A stretch of DNA of 64,000 nt from Pedobacter sp. PAMC26386 (GCA_014302835.1 CP060294.1:4427067-4491066), one strand, 5' to 3'; positions 54,194-63,514 are shown, counted from the stretch's first letter. A program made the numbers and translations. Notes: generated by a model not told the origin, from the sequence alone.

Positions 54194-54346
54194 ATGAACG
54201 AAACAGAATTTTTAGATTATTGCAAAAGTCAAATCACCGGTCACATGACTGAGGAAGATATCATCACGATGTTAACTGCCTGGGGAAGTATCAAATATTC
54301 ACAAGGTTATACCAATGGATTAAACGAGAAAGAGGACATAGAGTAG
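54194..54346 (+). CDS. 50-residue conserved-looking microprotein
   Basis: A complete ATG frame starting 9 nt after the kinase stop: MNETEFLDYCKSQITGHMTE, then EDIITMLTAWGSIKYSQGYT and NGLNEKEDIE. It is soluble, acidic and probably helical, with a single cysteine. The close spacing and clean codon use support a real gene in the transporter-kinase operon. No function can be assigned. Confidence 0.55.
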   Translation: MNETEFLDYCKSQITGHMTEEDIITMLTAWGSIKYSQGYTNGLNEKEDIE

Positions 54347-54363
54347 CCATATAATACGTTTAA

Positions 54364-54393
54364 TTGCTATTTCTAAAATATTGCATACATTTG
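54364..54393 (+). promoter_or_regulatory. Promoter of the TPP-riboswitch transcript
   Basis: TTG (54364-54366), exactly 19 nt, then TACATTTG (54386-54393). Transcription should start about 54399-54401, just before the riboswitch P1 strand. Confidence 0.75.
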
Positions 54394-54403
54394 CCGATAT
54401 CAA

Positions 54404-54528
54404 AAGGGGTGCCTTGTTTTGTAAAAAACACAAAGAAAGGCTGAGATCATACCCATTATTTGAGCGCTGATTTTAATTCATTCAGTTCAAATATGCACCT
54501 GATCCGGGTAATGCCGGCGGAGGGATTG
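54404..54528 (+). promoter_or_regulatory. TPP (thiamine pyrophosphate) riboswitch
   Basis: The THI-element core is clear: GGGGTGCC (54406-54413), an extended P3 with TTGT/ACAA pairing, GGCTGAGATCATACCC with the invariant CTGAGA at 54441-54446, then ACCTGATCCGGGTAATGCCG and GGAGGGA at the end. It precedes the TonB receptor by about 70 nt. Binding of thiamine pyrophosphate should lower expression of the receptor and the downstream ThiE. No T-run terminator was seen after it, so control may be at translation of the TTG start. Confidence 0.93.
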
Positions 54529-54595
54529 GAGTTATGGAGTTTAATTATGTTGTATTAACCCCGCTTACAACAGGTTTTACTAAAAAATACGCAAA

Positions 54596-57049
54596 TTGAA
54601 AACGTTATTGATCGCAGTTATAGCTGTGTTCCTTTTACCTGTGTTTGCCAGCGCGCAATTCACAATTTCGGGAGCTGTTTCCGAAAAAACAAATCATACC
54701 AGTTTACCGGGAGCAAGTATCAGCTTAAAAAACACAAACAATGGCACCACCAGCAATTCCCGTGGCGCCTACCTGTTAAAAAACATTAAAGCAGGTCAGT
54801 ATATACTAACGGTAAGTTTTCTCGGATACGAAACCCAGCACAAAACTATGGAGATCAATGGAGATCAGAAAATTGATTTCACGCTAGAGCCTTCAGCATA
54901 TCTTGCAGATGAAGTTATTGTGATGGCCACCAGGGCAACAGAAAAATCAGCTACAACTTATAAAAATCTGAGCAAATCGGATATTGAAGCAAATAATTTC
55001 GGACAGGATTTACCCTTTATCATTAACAACACACCAGGAGTAGTAGTCACTTCAGATGCAGGTACTGGTGTTGGTTATACGGGCATCCGTATCAGAGGAA
55101 GTGATGCGTCCAGAATTAATGTCACTATCAATGGAATTCCGTTAAACGATGCAGAGAGCCAGGGCTCATTCTGGGTAAACATGCCGGATTTTGCATCTTC
55201 AGTAGAAAGTATTCAAATTCAAAGAGGCGTAGGTACCTCTACCAATGGTGCAGGTGTATTTGGCGGGAGTTTAAATATACAGACTTCTGCACCGGGCTTA
55301 GAACCTTATGCAGAAATTAACAGTACTTACGGTTCATTCAACACCCTCAAAAACACAGTAAAAATCGGAACAGGGCTAATTGATAATAAATTTAGTTTTG
55401 ACGGCCGTTTATCCCGTATTCAGTCTGACGGCTTTGTAGACCGGGGTGCGTCTTTATTAAAATCTTACTTTTTATCTGGAGCTTATCATGGCAAAACAGA
55501 TTTGCTGCGTATCAACGTTTTTTCAGGGACAGAGAAAACCTATCAATCCTGGAGTGGCGTTCCAGAAGCAAGATTAAGGGGTGATATACAGGGAATGAGG
55601 GATTATATCGCAAGAAACGGACTCAACGAGGCAGATGCGGCTAACCTGTTAAACTCTGATAGCAGGAGATATAACTCATTTCTGTATAAAGACCAAACGG
55701 ATAACTACTGGCAGGATCATTACCAGGCCCTGTATTCTAAACAGTTTAATGATAAATTCTCTTTTAATGGTGCATTGCATTATACTTATGGAAGAGGGTA
55801 CTATGAAGAGTATAAAACAGACCAGGTCTTCAAAGATTATGGTTTGAATGACCCGATCATTAATGGAGCTCCCTCACTGTCAACCAACCTCATCCGCAGA
55901 CGCTGGCTGAACAACAACTTTTACGGCACAACTTATAGCTTCAATTACAAAGCTTCTTCTCAATTGAATTTCACACTGGGAGGGGCTTATAATCAATACC
56001 GTGGTCAGCATTATGGTCAGATTACCTGGGCCCAGATTTCTTCAAACCTGAATAATTACGATCATTATTATGATGGAGACGGGAACAAAAACGACTTCAA
56101 TATCTATGCGAAAGCAACTTATAGTCCGATAGAAAAATTAAGCCTGTTTGCTGATTTGCAATACAGAACATTCAAATATGATATTACCGGTCAGAATGAC
56201 AACCGTAAACCTGTGGATATCCATGATACCCGTAATTTCTTTAATCCTAAAGTAGGCGCAACCTATTTTGTGGATTCGCAAAGCAATATCTACGCCTCTT
56301 TAAGTATAGCGAATAAAGAAGGTAACCGTGATGATTATATCAATGCCAAACCAGGGGCTCAGCCAGTTCCTGAGCGTTTATATAATGTCGAGGCTGGTTA
56401 TCGCCTAAAAGGAAAGGGCTATAACGCAGGTGTAAATGTATATGGAATGTTCTACAAAGATCAGCTGGTCATTACCGGACAAGTAACTGATGTAGGTGGA
56501 AATATTCGTCAGAATGTACCTAATAGCTCTAGAATAGGTGTTGAATTTGACGGATCTTATACCTTGAGCCGGAACTTCCTGATCAATGCAAATGCAGCAT
56601 TAAGCAGAAACAAGATCAAAGACTTTAAAGAGGTTGTTCCCAATTATATGACTGGTGCAGAAGATGTATTTATACATCAGAATCCTAATATTTCTTTTTC
56701 TCCTGATGCAGTACTATTCGGAGAACTGGTTTATAAACCGTTGCCCAGTTTTGCTATCGCCCTGCAAAGCAAATATGTGAGTAAACAATATATGGACAAT
56801 ACGCAAAATGAAGGTCGAAAATTGAATGGCTACTGGGTAAATAATCTCCGTTTAGGCTACGATTTCAGCTTTAAAGGTGTAAAGAACATGAATATTGGTT
56901 TACTGGCTAATAATATCCTGAACAAGAAATTTGAGTCTAATGGTTATACTTATGGCTACTTCGATAAAACCGGCAGCCGTGTAATCGAAAACTTTTATTT
57001 CCCACAAGCAGGAACTAACTTATTGCTATCCTTAAATGTTAAATTTTAA
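54596..57049 (+). CDS. TonB-dependent outer-membrane receptor, TPP-riboswitch controlled
   Basis: 817 residues. Sec signal peptide cleaved at ASA-Q (about residue 20), a CarboxypepD_reg-like domain (about 22-110; ISGAVSEKTNHTSLPGASIS), a plug (LPFIINNTPGVVVTSDAG; GYTGIRIRGSDASRINVTIN) and a 22-strand barrel ending in the aromatic FPQAGTNLLLSLNVKF. No SusD-like partner follows. Location directly after a TPP riboswitch makes thiamine or a thiamine precursor the probable substrate. The start is TTG at 54596. Confidence 0.92.
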   Translation: MKTLLIAVIAVFLLPVFASAQFTISGAVSEKTNHTSLPGASISLKNTNNGTTSNSRGAYLLKNIKAGQYILTVSFLGYETQHKTMEINGDQKIDFTLEPSAYLADEVIVMATRATEKSATTYKNLSKSDIEANNFGQDLPFIINNTPGVVVTSDAGTGVGYTGIRIRGSDASRINVTINGIPLNDAESQGSFWVNMPDFASSVESIQIQRGVGTSTNGAGVFGGSLNIQTSAPGLEPYAEINSTYGSFNTLKNTVKIGTGLIDNKFSFDGRLSRIQSDGFVDRGASLLKSYFLSGAYHGKTDLLRINVFSGTEKTYQSWSGVPEARLRGDIQGMRDYIARNGLNEADAANLLNSDSRRYNSFLYKDQTDNYWQDHYQALYSKQFNDKFSFNGALHYTYGRGYYEEYKTDQVFKDYGLNDPIINGAPSLSTNLIRRRWLNNNFYGTTYSFNYKASSQLNFTLGGAYNQYRGQHYGQITWAQISSNLNNYDHYYDGDGNKNDFNIYAKATYSPIEKLSLFADLQYRTFKYDITGQNDNRKPVDIHDTRNFFNPKVGATYFVDSQSNIYASLSIANKEGNRDDYINAKPGAQPVPERLYNVEAGYRLKGKGYNAGVNVYGMFYKDQLVITGQVTDVGGNIRQNVPNSSRIGVEFDGSYTLSRNFLINANAALSRNKIKDFKEVVPNYMTGAEDVFIHQNPNISFSPDAVLFGELVYKPLPSFAIALQSKYVSKQYMDNTQNEGRKLNGYWVNNLRLGYDFSFKGVKNMNIGLLANNILNKKFESNGYTYGYFDKTGSRVIENFYFPQAGTNLLLSLNVKF

Positions 57050-57072
57050 GGGTAATATTCTAACTTTACGGC

Positions 57073-57705
57073 ATGAAAAAATTCATCGAAAAGCTTCAGT
57101 TTATCACACATGATATTGATACCCTAACGCATATCGAGCAAGCACAAATTGCTTGTGAAGCTGGTGCAAAATGGATTCAATATCGTTGTCTGACCAAGGG
57201 CGACGACGATCTTTTAAAGGACATTCATGCAATAGCAGAGATTTGTGATGACTGGGGGGCTACCTTAATTGTAACCAACCACATTCATCTGAACAGAAAA
57301 GCAGACATCCAGGGGTTTCACATCGAAGACATGGACGCCGACTTTACAGCATTACGGCAACAACTGGGCGAAGACATCACCATTGGAGGTTCCTCTAATA
57401 CGCTGGAAGGATTAATCCGCATAGCTGCCCAAGGTGCTGATTATGCTGGCTGTGGTCCTTTTAGCCATACCGACACAAAACCAAATAACTCACCGTGGCT
57501 AGGCCTGGAAGGTTATACAAAGATCGCTTCGGTTTTAAAGGAAAAAGAGATCAACCTACCCGTACTAGCCGTTGGCGGGGTGAAGCTGACCGATGTTGAG
57601 GCTTTACTGGAAACGGGCATCTTTGGGATTGCCGCTTCTTCTGCAATTAACCAGGCTGAAAATATGAAACATGCTTACCAGGATTTTTATGACCTGGTCA
57701 AATAA
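57073..57705 (+). CDS. ThiE/TenI-like thiamine phosphate synthase, divergent
   Basis: 210 residues with the TIM-barrel pattern of ThiE, which joins HMP-PP and the thiazole phosphate. Retained relative to B. subtilis ThiE: Gln and Arg of the QxR motif (IQYRCL), Asn of the ND pair (VTNH), Asp in HIEDMD, Ser in GGSSN and T-x-T-K as HTDTK. Altered: the Lys of QLRxK is Leu and the Mg-binding Asp of ND is His. It may be a specialised ThiE or a TenI-like thiazole tautomerase. It lies 23 nt after the receptor and so is under the same riboswitch. Confidence 0.82.
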   Translation: MKKFIEKLQFITHDIDTLTHIEQAQIACEAGAKWIQYRCLTKGDDDLLKDIHAIAEICDDWGATLIVTNHIHLNRKADIQGFHIEDMDADFTALRQQLGEDITIGGSSNTLEGLIRIAAQGADYAGCGPFSHTDTKPNNSPWLGLEGYTKIASVLKEKEINLPVLAVGGVKLTDVEALLETGIFGIAASSAINQAENMKHAYQDFYDLVK

Positions 57706-57711
57706 ATAGTA

Positions 57712-57742
57712 ATGTCAAATATGGCTATGTCATATTTGACAT
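57712..57742 (+). terminator. Hairpin after the ThiE-like gene
   Basis: Perfect 12-bp arms ATGTCAAATATG / CATATTTGACAT with a 7-nt loop, 6 nt after the stop. The following TTCATTTC is a weak T tract, so terminator activity is probable but not certain. Confidence 0.6.
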
Positions 57743-57795
57743 TTCATTTCACAAATACTTTCTTATAATTTACATTTGTCCCAAATCATTTTCCT

Positions 57796-59070
57796 TTGGA
57801 CAGCCCCAAAATTGTAGACAAACAAGATCCTTATGCAGCCCTGCGTTACAGGGAATTCAGATCTTTCCTTGGTATGCGTTTCTTTTTTACGTTTGCCTAT
57901 CAGATGCAGGCCGTAATTATCGGCTTTCATATTTATCATTTAACAAAAGACCCGCTTGCCTTAGGCCTGGTTGGTCTTTGTGAAGCGCTTCCTGCAATTG
58001 GTATTGCACTCTATGGAGGTTACGTTGCTGATAAATCCGAAAAAAGAGGATTGCTGCTCAAAATATTTCTCGGCGTATTTATCTGCTCATTGATCATGCT
58101 GATCTCTACTTCACCTCAAATGCATCCTTATGTACCTGAAAGCTACATTGTGCCTATTATGTACTGCATGGTATTTGGGATTGGTATTGCCAGGGGATTT
58201 TTTAGCCCTGCGACATCTTCGCTGATGGCTATGACCATTCCAAGAGAGCTTTATCCTAACTCCAGTACCTGGAACAGCTCTTCTTACATGACCGCTTCTA
58301 TTCTGGGGCCAGCAGTTGGCGGATTAATTTATGGCTTTTACGGCATCACAGTTACCTATACAGTGATCATCCTCTTTATATTTATTGCTCTAGTCTGTGT
58401 ATTTTTTCTAAAATCACATCCACCAAAATATATTCCTAAAGAAAGCATTATGAAAAGCCTGACTGAAGGTGTACAATTTGTATTCAAGAGCAAAATGATG
58501 CTGGGTGCAATGAGTTTAGACTTATTCTCTGTCTTTTTTGGTGGTGCGGTTGCTTTATTGCCCGTATTTGCCAACGATATTTTAAATGTCGGTTCTGAAG
58601 GTCTTGGTTTTATGCGTGCAGCAGCATCGGGAGGTGCGGTTTTAACTATGCTGGTGATGACAAGAATTTCTCCAATGAACAAACCCTGGAGAAATCTACT
58701 GGTTGCTGTAGTTGGCTTCGGCACCAGTATTATCTGTTACGGCCTTTCTAAGAACTTCTATTTAACACTAGTGTTCTTGTTCATGGAAGGTGCCTTTGAT
58801 AGCGTCAGCGTCCTCATCAGGTCTACAATTATGCAATTACTTACGCCAGACCGCATGCGCGGCAGGGTCTCGGCGGTAAATAGTATGTTTATTGGTTCTT
58901 CTAACGAAATTGGTGCATTTGAATCCGGGTTAACCGCAAAGCTCATGAGAACAGTTCCGGCAGTAGTCTTTGGCGGTTGTATGACAATTATCATTGCAGG
59001 TATTACTTATACCAAGACAAAAAGTCTGCTAGGCCTTACCTTACAGGATATTCACGAAGAAACGATTTAA
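57796..59070 (+). CDS. Major facilitator superfamily exporter (MFS_3/EntS-like)
   Basis: 424 residues with about 12 membrane segments. The start YAALRYREFRSFLGMRFFFT and loop YGGYVADKSEKRGLLLKIFL (MFS signature between segments 2 and 3) resemble the enterobactin-exporter-like MFS_3 group. Substrate unknown. The start is TTG at 57796; TACATTTG at 57771-57778 is a possible -7 element of its own promoter, so it may be independent of the thiamine locus. Confidence 0.85.
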   Translation: MDSPKIVDKQDPYAALRYREFRSFLGMRFFFTFAYQMQAVIIGFHIYHLTKDPLALGLVGLCEALPAIGIALYGGYVADKSEKRGLLLKIFLGVFICSLIMLISTSPQMHPYVPESYIVPIMYCMVFGIGIARGFFSPATSSLMAMTIPRELYPNSSTWNSSSYMTASILGPAVGGLIYGFYGITVTYTVIILFIFIALVCVFFLKSHPPKYIPKESIMKSLTEGVQFVFKSKMMLGAMSLDLFSVFFGGAVALLPVFANDILNVGSEGLGFMRAAASGGAVLTMLVMTRISPMNKPWRNLLVAVVGFGTSIICYGLSKNFYLTLVFLFMEGAFDSVSVLIRSTIMQLLTPDRMRGRVSAVNSMFIGSSNEIGAFESGLTAKLMRTVPAVVFGGCMTIIIAGITYTKTKSLLGLTLQDIHEETI

Positions 59071-60810
59071 TTATCTTTCTCCAACCTGCTGTCTCCACAT
59101 CGCATAGTATAAACCTTTCTCCTCTAACAGGTCTGCGTGTTTACCCTGTTCGATGATATGCCCTTTTTCAAGCACATATATACGATCTGCATGACGGATA
59201 GTTGATAACCTGTGTGCAATCAAAATGGTGATATGGTTTGTAAATTCCGAGACCTCTCTGATAGTCGCTGTAATTTCTTCTTCGGTCAGGGAATCTAAGG
59301 AAGAGGTAGCTTCATCAAAAACAAGAATATCCGGTCTGCGCAGTAAGGCTCTGGCAATTGACAGTCTCTGTTTCTCTCCACCGGATACTTTCACTCCACC
59401 TTCGCCAATCACTGTATCCAGCCCTTTGTCTGCACGTGCTAATAACGTTTGACAAGCAGCTTGCTCCATAACGCGCAAACATTCTTCGTCTGTGGCTCCG
59501 GGACGTACAAATTGCAGATTTTCTCTGATGGTGCCAGAGAACAACTGAGTATCCTGGGTAACAAAACCTATTTTTTCTCTTAACTGATCGAGGTCAATCT
59601 CTTTGCTTGTAATACCATTGTATAATACTTCTCCGACTTCTGGCTGATATAGTCCTACCAAAAGCTTAACCAGAGTGGTTTTACCGGAACCCGATGGCCC
59701 TACAAAAGCAATAGTCTCGCCGTCATTTACGCTAAAACTGATTTCATTCAGGGCATTTGTTTTCCCGGTCATGTGTCTGAAACTCAGTCCTGAAAATTCC
59801 AGCGATTCAATCTTATTGAGCGTCTTCGGATTCAAAGGTTTCTGATCAATAGGTGTACTGAGAATCTTTTTGAAATTTCCGAGAGAAACTTCTGCTTCTC
59901 TCCACGAAAGTATCACATTGCCTAATTCCTGTAATGGACCAAAAAGGAAAAAAGAGTAAAACAGAAAGGAGAAATACTGTCCGGCAGAAATTGTGTTTTC
60001 AAAAATAAGGATCAGCAATACAACAACCATAATACTCCGTACCAGGTTAACCGTAGTTCCTTGTACAAAACTCATGCTTCTCACGTATTTTACCTTTCTC
60101 AATTCTAAGCCCAGAATCTTATAGGTGGTTTTATTTAAACGATCTATTTCCTGGTTGGCAAGACCTAAACTTTTTACTAATTCAATGTTTCTTAAGGATT
60201 CTGTTGTTGATCCGGCAAGTGCGGTAGTTTCTGCAACGATATTACGCTGGATAACCTTGATCTTTCTGCTTAAAAACCAACTGACAAAACTAATTACAGG
60301 AATAGCCAGAAAATAAATAACGGTCACTTTATAACTTACAGTCACTGAATAGACAATGACAAAAACCATCCCGATCAGGCTGACAAATAAGATACTGATA
60401 AAAGAGGTAATGAACTTTTCACTATCCAGTCTTACTTTCTGAAGAATGCCTAGTGTTTCTCCGCTCCGCTGATCTTCAAAAACCTGGTATGGCAATTCAA
60501 GGGAGTGTTTTAAACCGTCAGCATACATCTGTGCACCTACTTTCTGCACAATAATGCTGGTAAAATAATCCTGGAAGTTCTTTGCAATACGGGATACCAT
60601 GGCAGCCCCTACGCCTAAACCTATTAAGCCCAATACGCCCCAGACAAACTGATCTCTGCTTAAAACGTCTTTCTTTTCAATGAACCTGTCTACAATACGT
60701 CCTGTAATATACGGGTCAAGCAAAGAGAAACCTATGTTAATGGCTGCCAGAACGAGAGCAAGGCATACGATCCATTTATAATTTTTAAGATATTGGACTA
60801 ATAGATTCAT
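59071..60810 (-). CDS. ABC half-transporter, fused membrane and ATPase domains
   Basis: 579 residues. Six membrane segments (about 15-320) precede an ATPase domain with Walker A GPSGSGKTTLVKLL, Q-loop in FVTQDTQLFSG, signature VSGGEKQRLS, Walker B ILVFDEATSSLD and the switch histidine in LIAHRLST. Type IV exporter; lipid, peptide or drug export are all possible. It shares an architecture with, but is clearly different from, the MsbA-like gene at 16167. It ends exactly next to the MFS stop (convergent). Confidence 0.88.
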   Translation of the reverse strand: MNLLVQYLKNYKWIVCLALVLAAINIGFSLLDPYITGRIVDRFIEKKDVLSRDQFVWGVLGLIGLGVGAAMVSRIAKNFQDYFTSIIVQKVGAQMYADGLKHSLELPYQVFEDQRSGETLGILQKVRLDSEKFITSFISILFVSLIGMVFVIVYSVTVSYKVTVIYFLAIPVISFVSWFLSRKIKVIQRNIVAETTALAGSTTESLRNIELVKSLGLANQEIDRLNKTTYKILGLELRKVKYVRSMSFVQGTTVNLVRSIMVVVLLILIFENTISAGQYFSFLFYSFFLFGPLQELGNVILSWREAEVSLGNFKKILSTPIDQKPLNPKTLNKIESLEFSGLSFRHMTGKTNALNEISFSVNDGETIAFVGPSGSGKTTLVKLLVGLYQPEVGEVLYNGITSKEIDLDQLREKIGFVTQDTQLFSGTIRENLQFVRPGATDEECLRVMEQAACQTLLARADKGLDTVIGEGGVKVSGGEKQRLSIARALLRRPDILVFDEATSSLDSLTEEEITATIREVSEFTNHITILIAHRLSTIRHADRIYVLEKGHIIEQGKHADLLEEKGLYYAMWRQQVGER

Positions 60811-60837
60811 GGAGAAAAAAAATAGAGAGCAAAAATA

Positions 60838-60873
60838 AACAAAGGGAATATAGCAAAAGCCATATTCCCTTTT
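60838..60873 (-). terminator. Terminator of the nagA-pyrH-frr unit
   Basis: Minus-strand AAAAGGGAATAT / ATATTCCCTTT with a 10-nt loop and following T-rich sequence, about 60 nt after the frr stop. The CAAAAATA at 60830-60837 just beyond is a -7 element (TATTTTTG) for the ABC gene. Confidence 0.75.
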
Positions 60874-60932
60874 AATTACGCTGAAATTATATTTGAACTG
60901 TTGAAAAACTTAGCGCCTGTGTAAACAGTGCT

Positions 60933-61496
60933 TTATACAGTCATTACATCTTTCTCTTTTGCTTCGGCATGTTTATCAACCTTTATAATATAAAGATCTG
61001 TTATTTTCTGCACTTCGCCTTCACCAGTCTTAATTTCATCATCAGAAACGCTTTCGCCTTTCAATTTTTTGATTTTCTCGTTGGCATCTTTACGGATGTT
61101 ACGAATGGTAATACGACCACGCTCAGCTTCTTCTTTAACCTTTTTTACCAGGTCTTTTCTACGTTCTTCTGTCAGTGGCGGAACTACCAGGCGGATAACA
61201 ATACCATCATTCTGTGGATTGATACCGATGTTGGCTTCCATAATTGCACGCTCAATAGGAACTAACATGTTTTTTTCCCATGGCTGAACAAGAATAGTAC
61301 GGGCATCAGGAGTGGTAACACTTGCTACCTGGGCTAAACCAGTTGCACTACCATAATAGTCAACCATAATCCCGTCCAGCATACCAGCTGAAGCCTTACC
61401 TGCACGTATTTTAGTCAATTCAGTTTCACAATGAGAAATTGCTTTGTCCATTGTTGCCTGAGCATCTTGTAATTGTTTCTTTATGAGGTCGTTCAT
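60933..61496 (-). CDS. frr: Ribosome recycling factor
   Basis: Splits post-termination ribosomes together with EF-G. 187 residues: HCETELTKIRAGKASAGMLD, PLIERAIMEANIGINPQNDG-like block (VPIERAIMEANIGINPQNDG), VVPPLTEERRKDLVKKVKEE, then EERGRITIRNIRKDANEKIK. Typical length. It lies 40 nt after pyrH, the usual neighbour. Confidence 0.96.
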   Translation of the reverse strand: MNDLIKKQLQDAQATMDKAISHCETELTKIRAGKASAGMLDGIMVDYYGSATGLAQVASVTTPDARTILVQPWEKNMLVPIERAIMEANIGINPQNDGIVIRLVVPPLTEERRKDLVKKVKEEAERGRITIRNIRKDANEKIKKLKGESVSDDEIKTGEGEVQKITDLYIIKVDKHAEAKEKDVMTV

Positions 61497-61536
61497 AATT
61501 TGTGCTTTTTATCAAAAAAATATATCTGTATTAAAT

Positions 61537-62244
61537 TTAGCCTTTAACTAAGGTTCCGATTTCTTCTCCCTGAGCAATTTTCATAAAGTTTCCTGTTTTA
61601 TTCATATCAAAAACAATGATAGGAAGCTCATTCTCTTCACAGAGGGTAATAGCTGTCATATCCATCACGTTTAATCCTTTTGCATAAACTTCTTTGAAAG
61701 AGATCTCATTGTAACGGGTTGCTGAAGGATCTTTTTCAGGATCTGCAGTATAGATACCATCTACACGTGTACCTTTAAGAACCACATCTGCTTTAATTTC
61801 AATTGCACGTAATGCTGCAGCTGAATCTGTTGTGAAGTAAGGATTTCCAGTACCCGCACCGAAGATCACCACACGTCCTTTTTCAAGGTGTCTCACTGCT
61901 CTTCTGCGAATAAATGGCTCACATATCTGCTCCATTTTAATCGCGGTAAGTAATCTTGTTTTAAGTCCTACTTTTTCAAGTGCATCCTGTAAAGCCATAC
62001 TGTTAATTACAGTGGCCAGCATTCCCATATAATCTGCTTGCGCACGGTCCATACCAGATTTCTCTGCACTTAAACCTCTGAAAATATTACCACCACCTAT
62101 AACTATTGCAATTTCCAGGCCCTGTGCATGGACAGCTTTAATATCTTCTGCGTATTGTTTAACGCGATCATTATCAATACCATATTGCTTTTCGCCCATT
62201 AGCGACTCTCCGCTTAACTTGAGTAGGATCCTTTTATACTTCAT
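61537..62244 (-). CDS. pyrH: UMP kinase
   Basis: Phosphorylates UMP to UDP; hexameric amino-acid-kinase fold. 235 residues: RILLKLSGESLMGEKQYGID, IVIGGGNIFRGL, MDRAQADYMGMLATVINSMA, and VIFGAGTGNPYFTTDSAAAL. Usually placed between tsf and frr; here nagA is interposed upstream. Confidence 0.96.
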   Translation of the reverse strand: MKYKRILLKLSGESLMGEKQYGIDNDRVKQYAEDIKAVHAQGLEIAIVIGGGNIFRGLSAEKSGMDRAQADYMGMLATVINSMALQDALEKVGLKTRLLTAIKMEQICEPFIRRRAVRHLEKGRVVIFGAGTGNPYFTTDSAAALRAIEIKADVVLKGTRVDGIYTADPEKDPSATRYNEISFKEVYAKGLNVMDMTAITLCEENELPIIVFDMNKTGNFMKIAQGEEIGTLVKG

Positions 62245-62274
62245 GACTCCAAAAATAACTATTTGTTTTAATTA

Positions 62275-63387
62275 TTAGGCCGAAATGTTTAAACCTGCAA
62301 CAAAAACCTTTTGCAAGGTCAACTGATCGCTTATTAACAATAAATCAGCGGCTTTTCCTATAGCTATCTGTCCGTATTGGTCATCCATTTTCAGAACTCT
62401 TGCCGGATATGCTGAAGCCATAGCTAAAGCGGCAGACAAAGGGATGTCACAATATTTAACACAATTACTCACTGCATCGAGCAATGTAATGTTAGATCCT
62501 GAGATTGTCCCCTCCGGTGTTACATACCTGGAGCCTTCCAATTGATGTTTATAAGGGCCAATCGTACAAGCAGTAACTGCATCTGTGATCAGAAATAACC
62601 GTTCTGGCATCAGTTTATAGCTCATTTTAACGACTTCAAGATCAACATGAGCCCCGTCAGCAATGATACTGGCCATCACCGTGGGGTGATTAAACACTGC
62701 TGTGGGTAAATTAGGGCTTCTGTGATGGATGGAAGGCATTGCATTGTATAAATGGGTGGTCGTGGTAAAACCGCTGTTAAAAGCATGATTCGCTTGCTCC
62801 AAGTTGGCATCGCTATGTCCAAGAGACAGCACGATTCCTTGTTCCAGTAAATAATTGATGACCTCATCATCCTGCAACTCATGGGCAATGGTCATCATTT
62901 TAACAACACCATCTGCTGCTTCTATTAGCCCTTTTACTTCTTCCAGTGTTGCTTTATGAACATATTCGATTGGATGTGCCCCTAGCCTTTTAGGATTTAA
63001 ATAGGGTCCTTCTAAATGAAGACCCAAAAAAGCACGGGCATGTTGCCTGTATGCTTTTGCTGCTGCAATTGCCTCCTTAAAAACGGCTATGGTATTGGTC
63101 GCTAAACAAACAAGGAAACCTGTTGTACCTTTACCAACCAGATCTGCATCCATCTGCTGTAATGTTTCTACAGTAGGATAAGCTGAAAATAAATTACCAC
63201 CACTACCGTAGATCTGAAGGTCAATCAATCCAGGAGACAGATAGTTCCCCTCTCCGTCTACAATTTCATATCCAGCTGGTACGGCATCCTGAGTAATGTC
63301 CTTGATGATCCCATCTGCGATTAAAACAGTTGCATCGGTAATCAGCTGCTCATCTTTAAAAAATTTTGAGTTCTTAATTGCTATCAT
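62275..63387 (-). CDS. nagA: N-acetylglucosamine-6-phosphate deacetylase
   Basis: Amidohydrolase that deacetylates GlcNAc-6-P in amino-sugar catabolism and cell-wall recycling. 370 residues: YLSPGLIDLQIYGSGGNLFS, FLGLHLEGPYLNPKRLGAHP with the metal-binding glutamate, LSLGHSDANLEQANHAFNSG, TTHLYNAMPSIHHRSP and ITDAVTAC with the catalytic aspartate. In the first motif the usual H-x-H pair of amidohydrolases reads DLQIYG, as in other single-metal NagA enzymes that keep only part of it. It precedes pyrH by 30 nt. TATTTTTG at 63458-63451 (minus) is a possible -7 element. Confidence 0.93.
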   Translation of the reverse strand: MIAIKNSKFFKDEQLITDATVLIADGIIKDITQDAVPAGYEIVDGEGNYLSPGLIDLQIYGSGGNLFSAYPTVETLQQMDADLVGKGTTGFLVCLATNTIAVFKEAIAAAKAYRQHARAFLGLHLEGPYLNPKRLGAHPIEYVHKATLEEVKGLIEAADGVVKMMTIAHELQDDEVINYLLEQGIVLSLGHSDANLEQANHAFNSGFTTTTHLYNAMPSIHHRSPNLPTAVFNHPTVMASIIADGAHVDLEVVKMSYKLMPERLFLITDAVTACTIGPYKHQLEGSRYVTPEGTISGSNITLLDAVSNCVKYCDIPLSAALAMASAYPARVLKMDDQYGQIAIGKAADLLLISDQLTLQKVFVAGLNISA

Positions 63388-63464
63388 GTCTTAGTTCTTA
63401 GAATAAAAGAGCGCTACTATGGTAAATGATAAGGTGTCTCTAAGATAGAGCAAAAATATAAGGC

Positions 63465-63497
63465 AAAAAAAAAGTCCCTTAAAATAAGGGACCTTTT
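63465..63497 (-). terminator. Terminator after tsf
   Basis: Minus-strand AAGGTCCCTT / AAGGGACTTT arms with a 5-nt loop, then a T run, 18 nt after the tsf stop. It separates tsf from nagA. Confidence 0.85.
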
Positions 63498-63514
63498 AAT
63501 TTATCATGAAGGAA

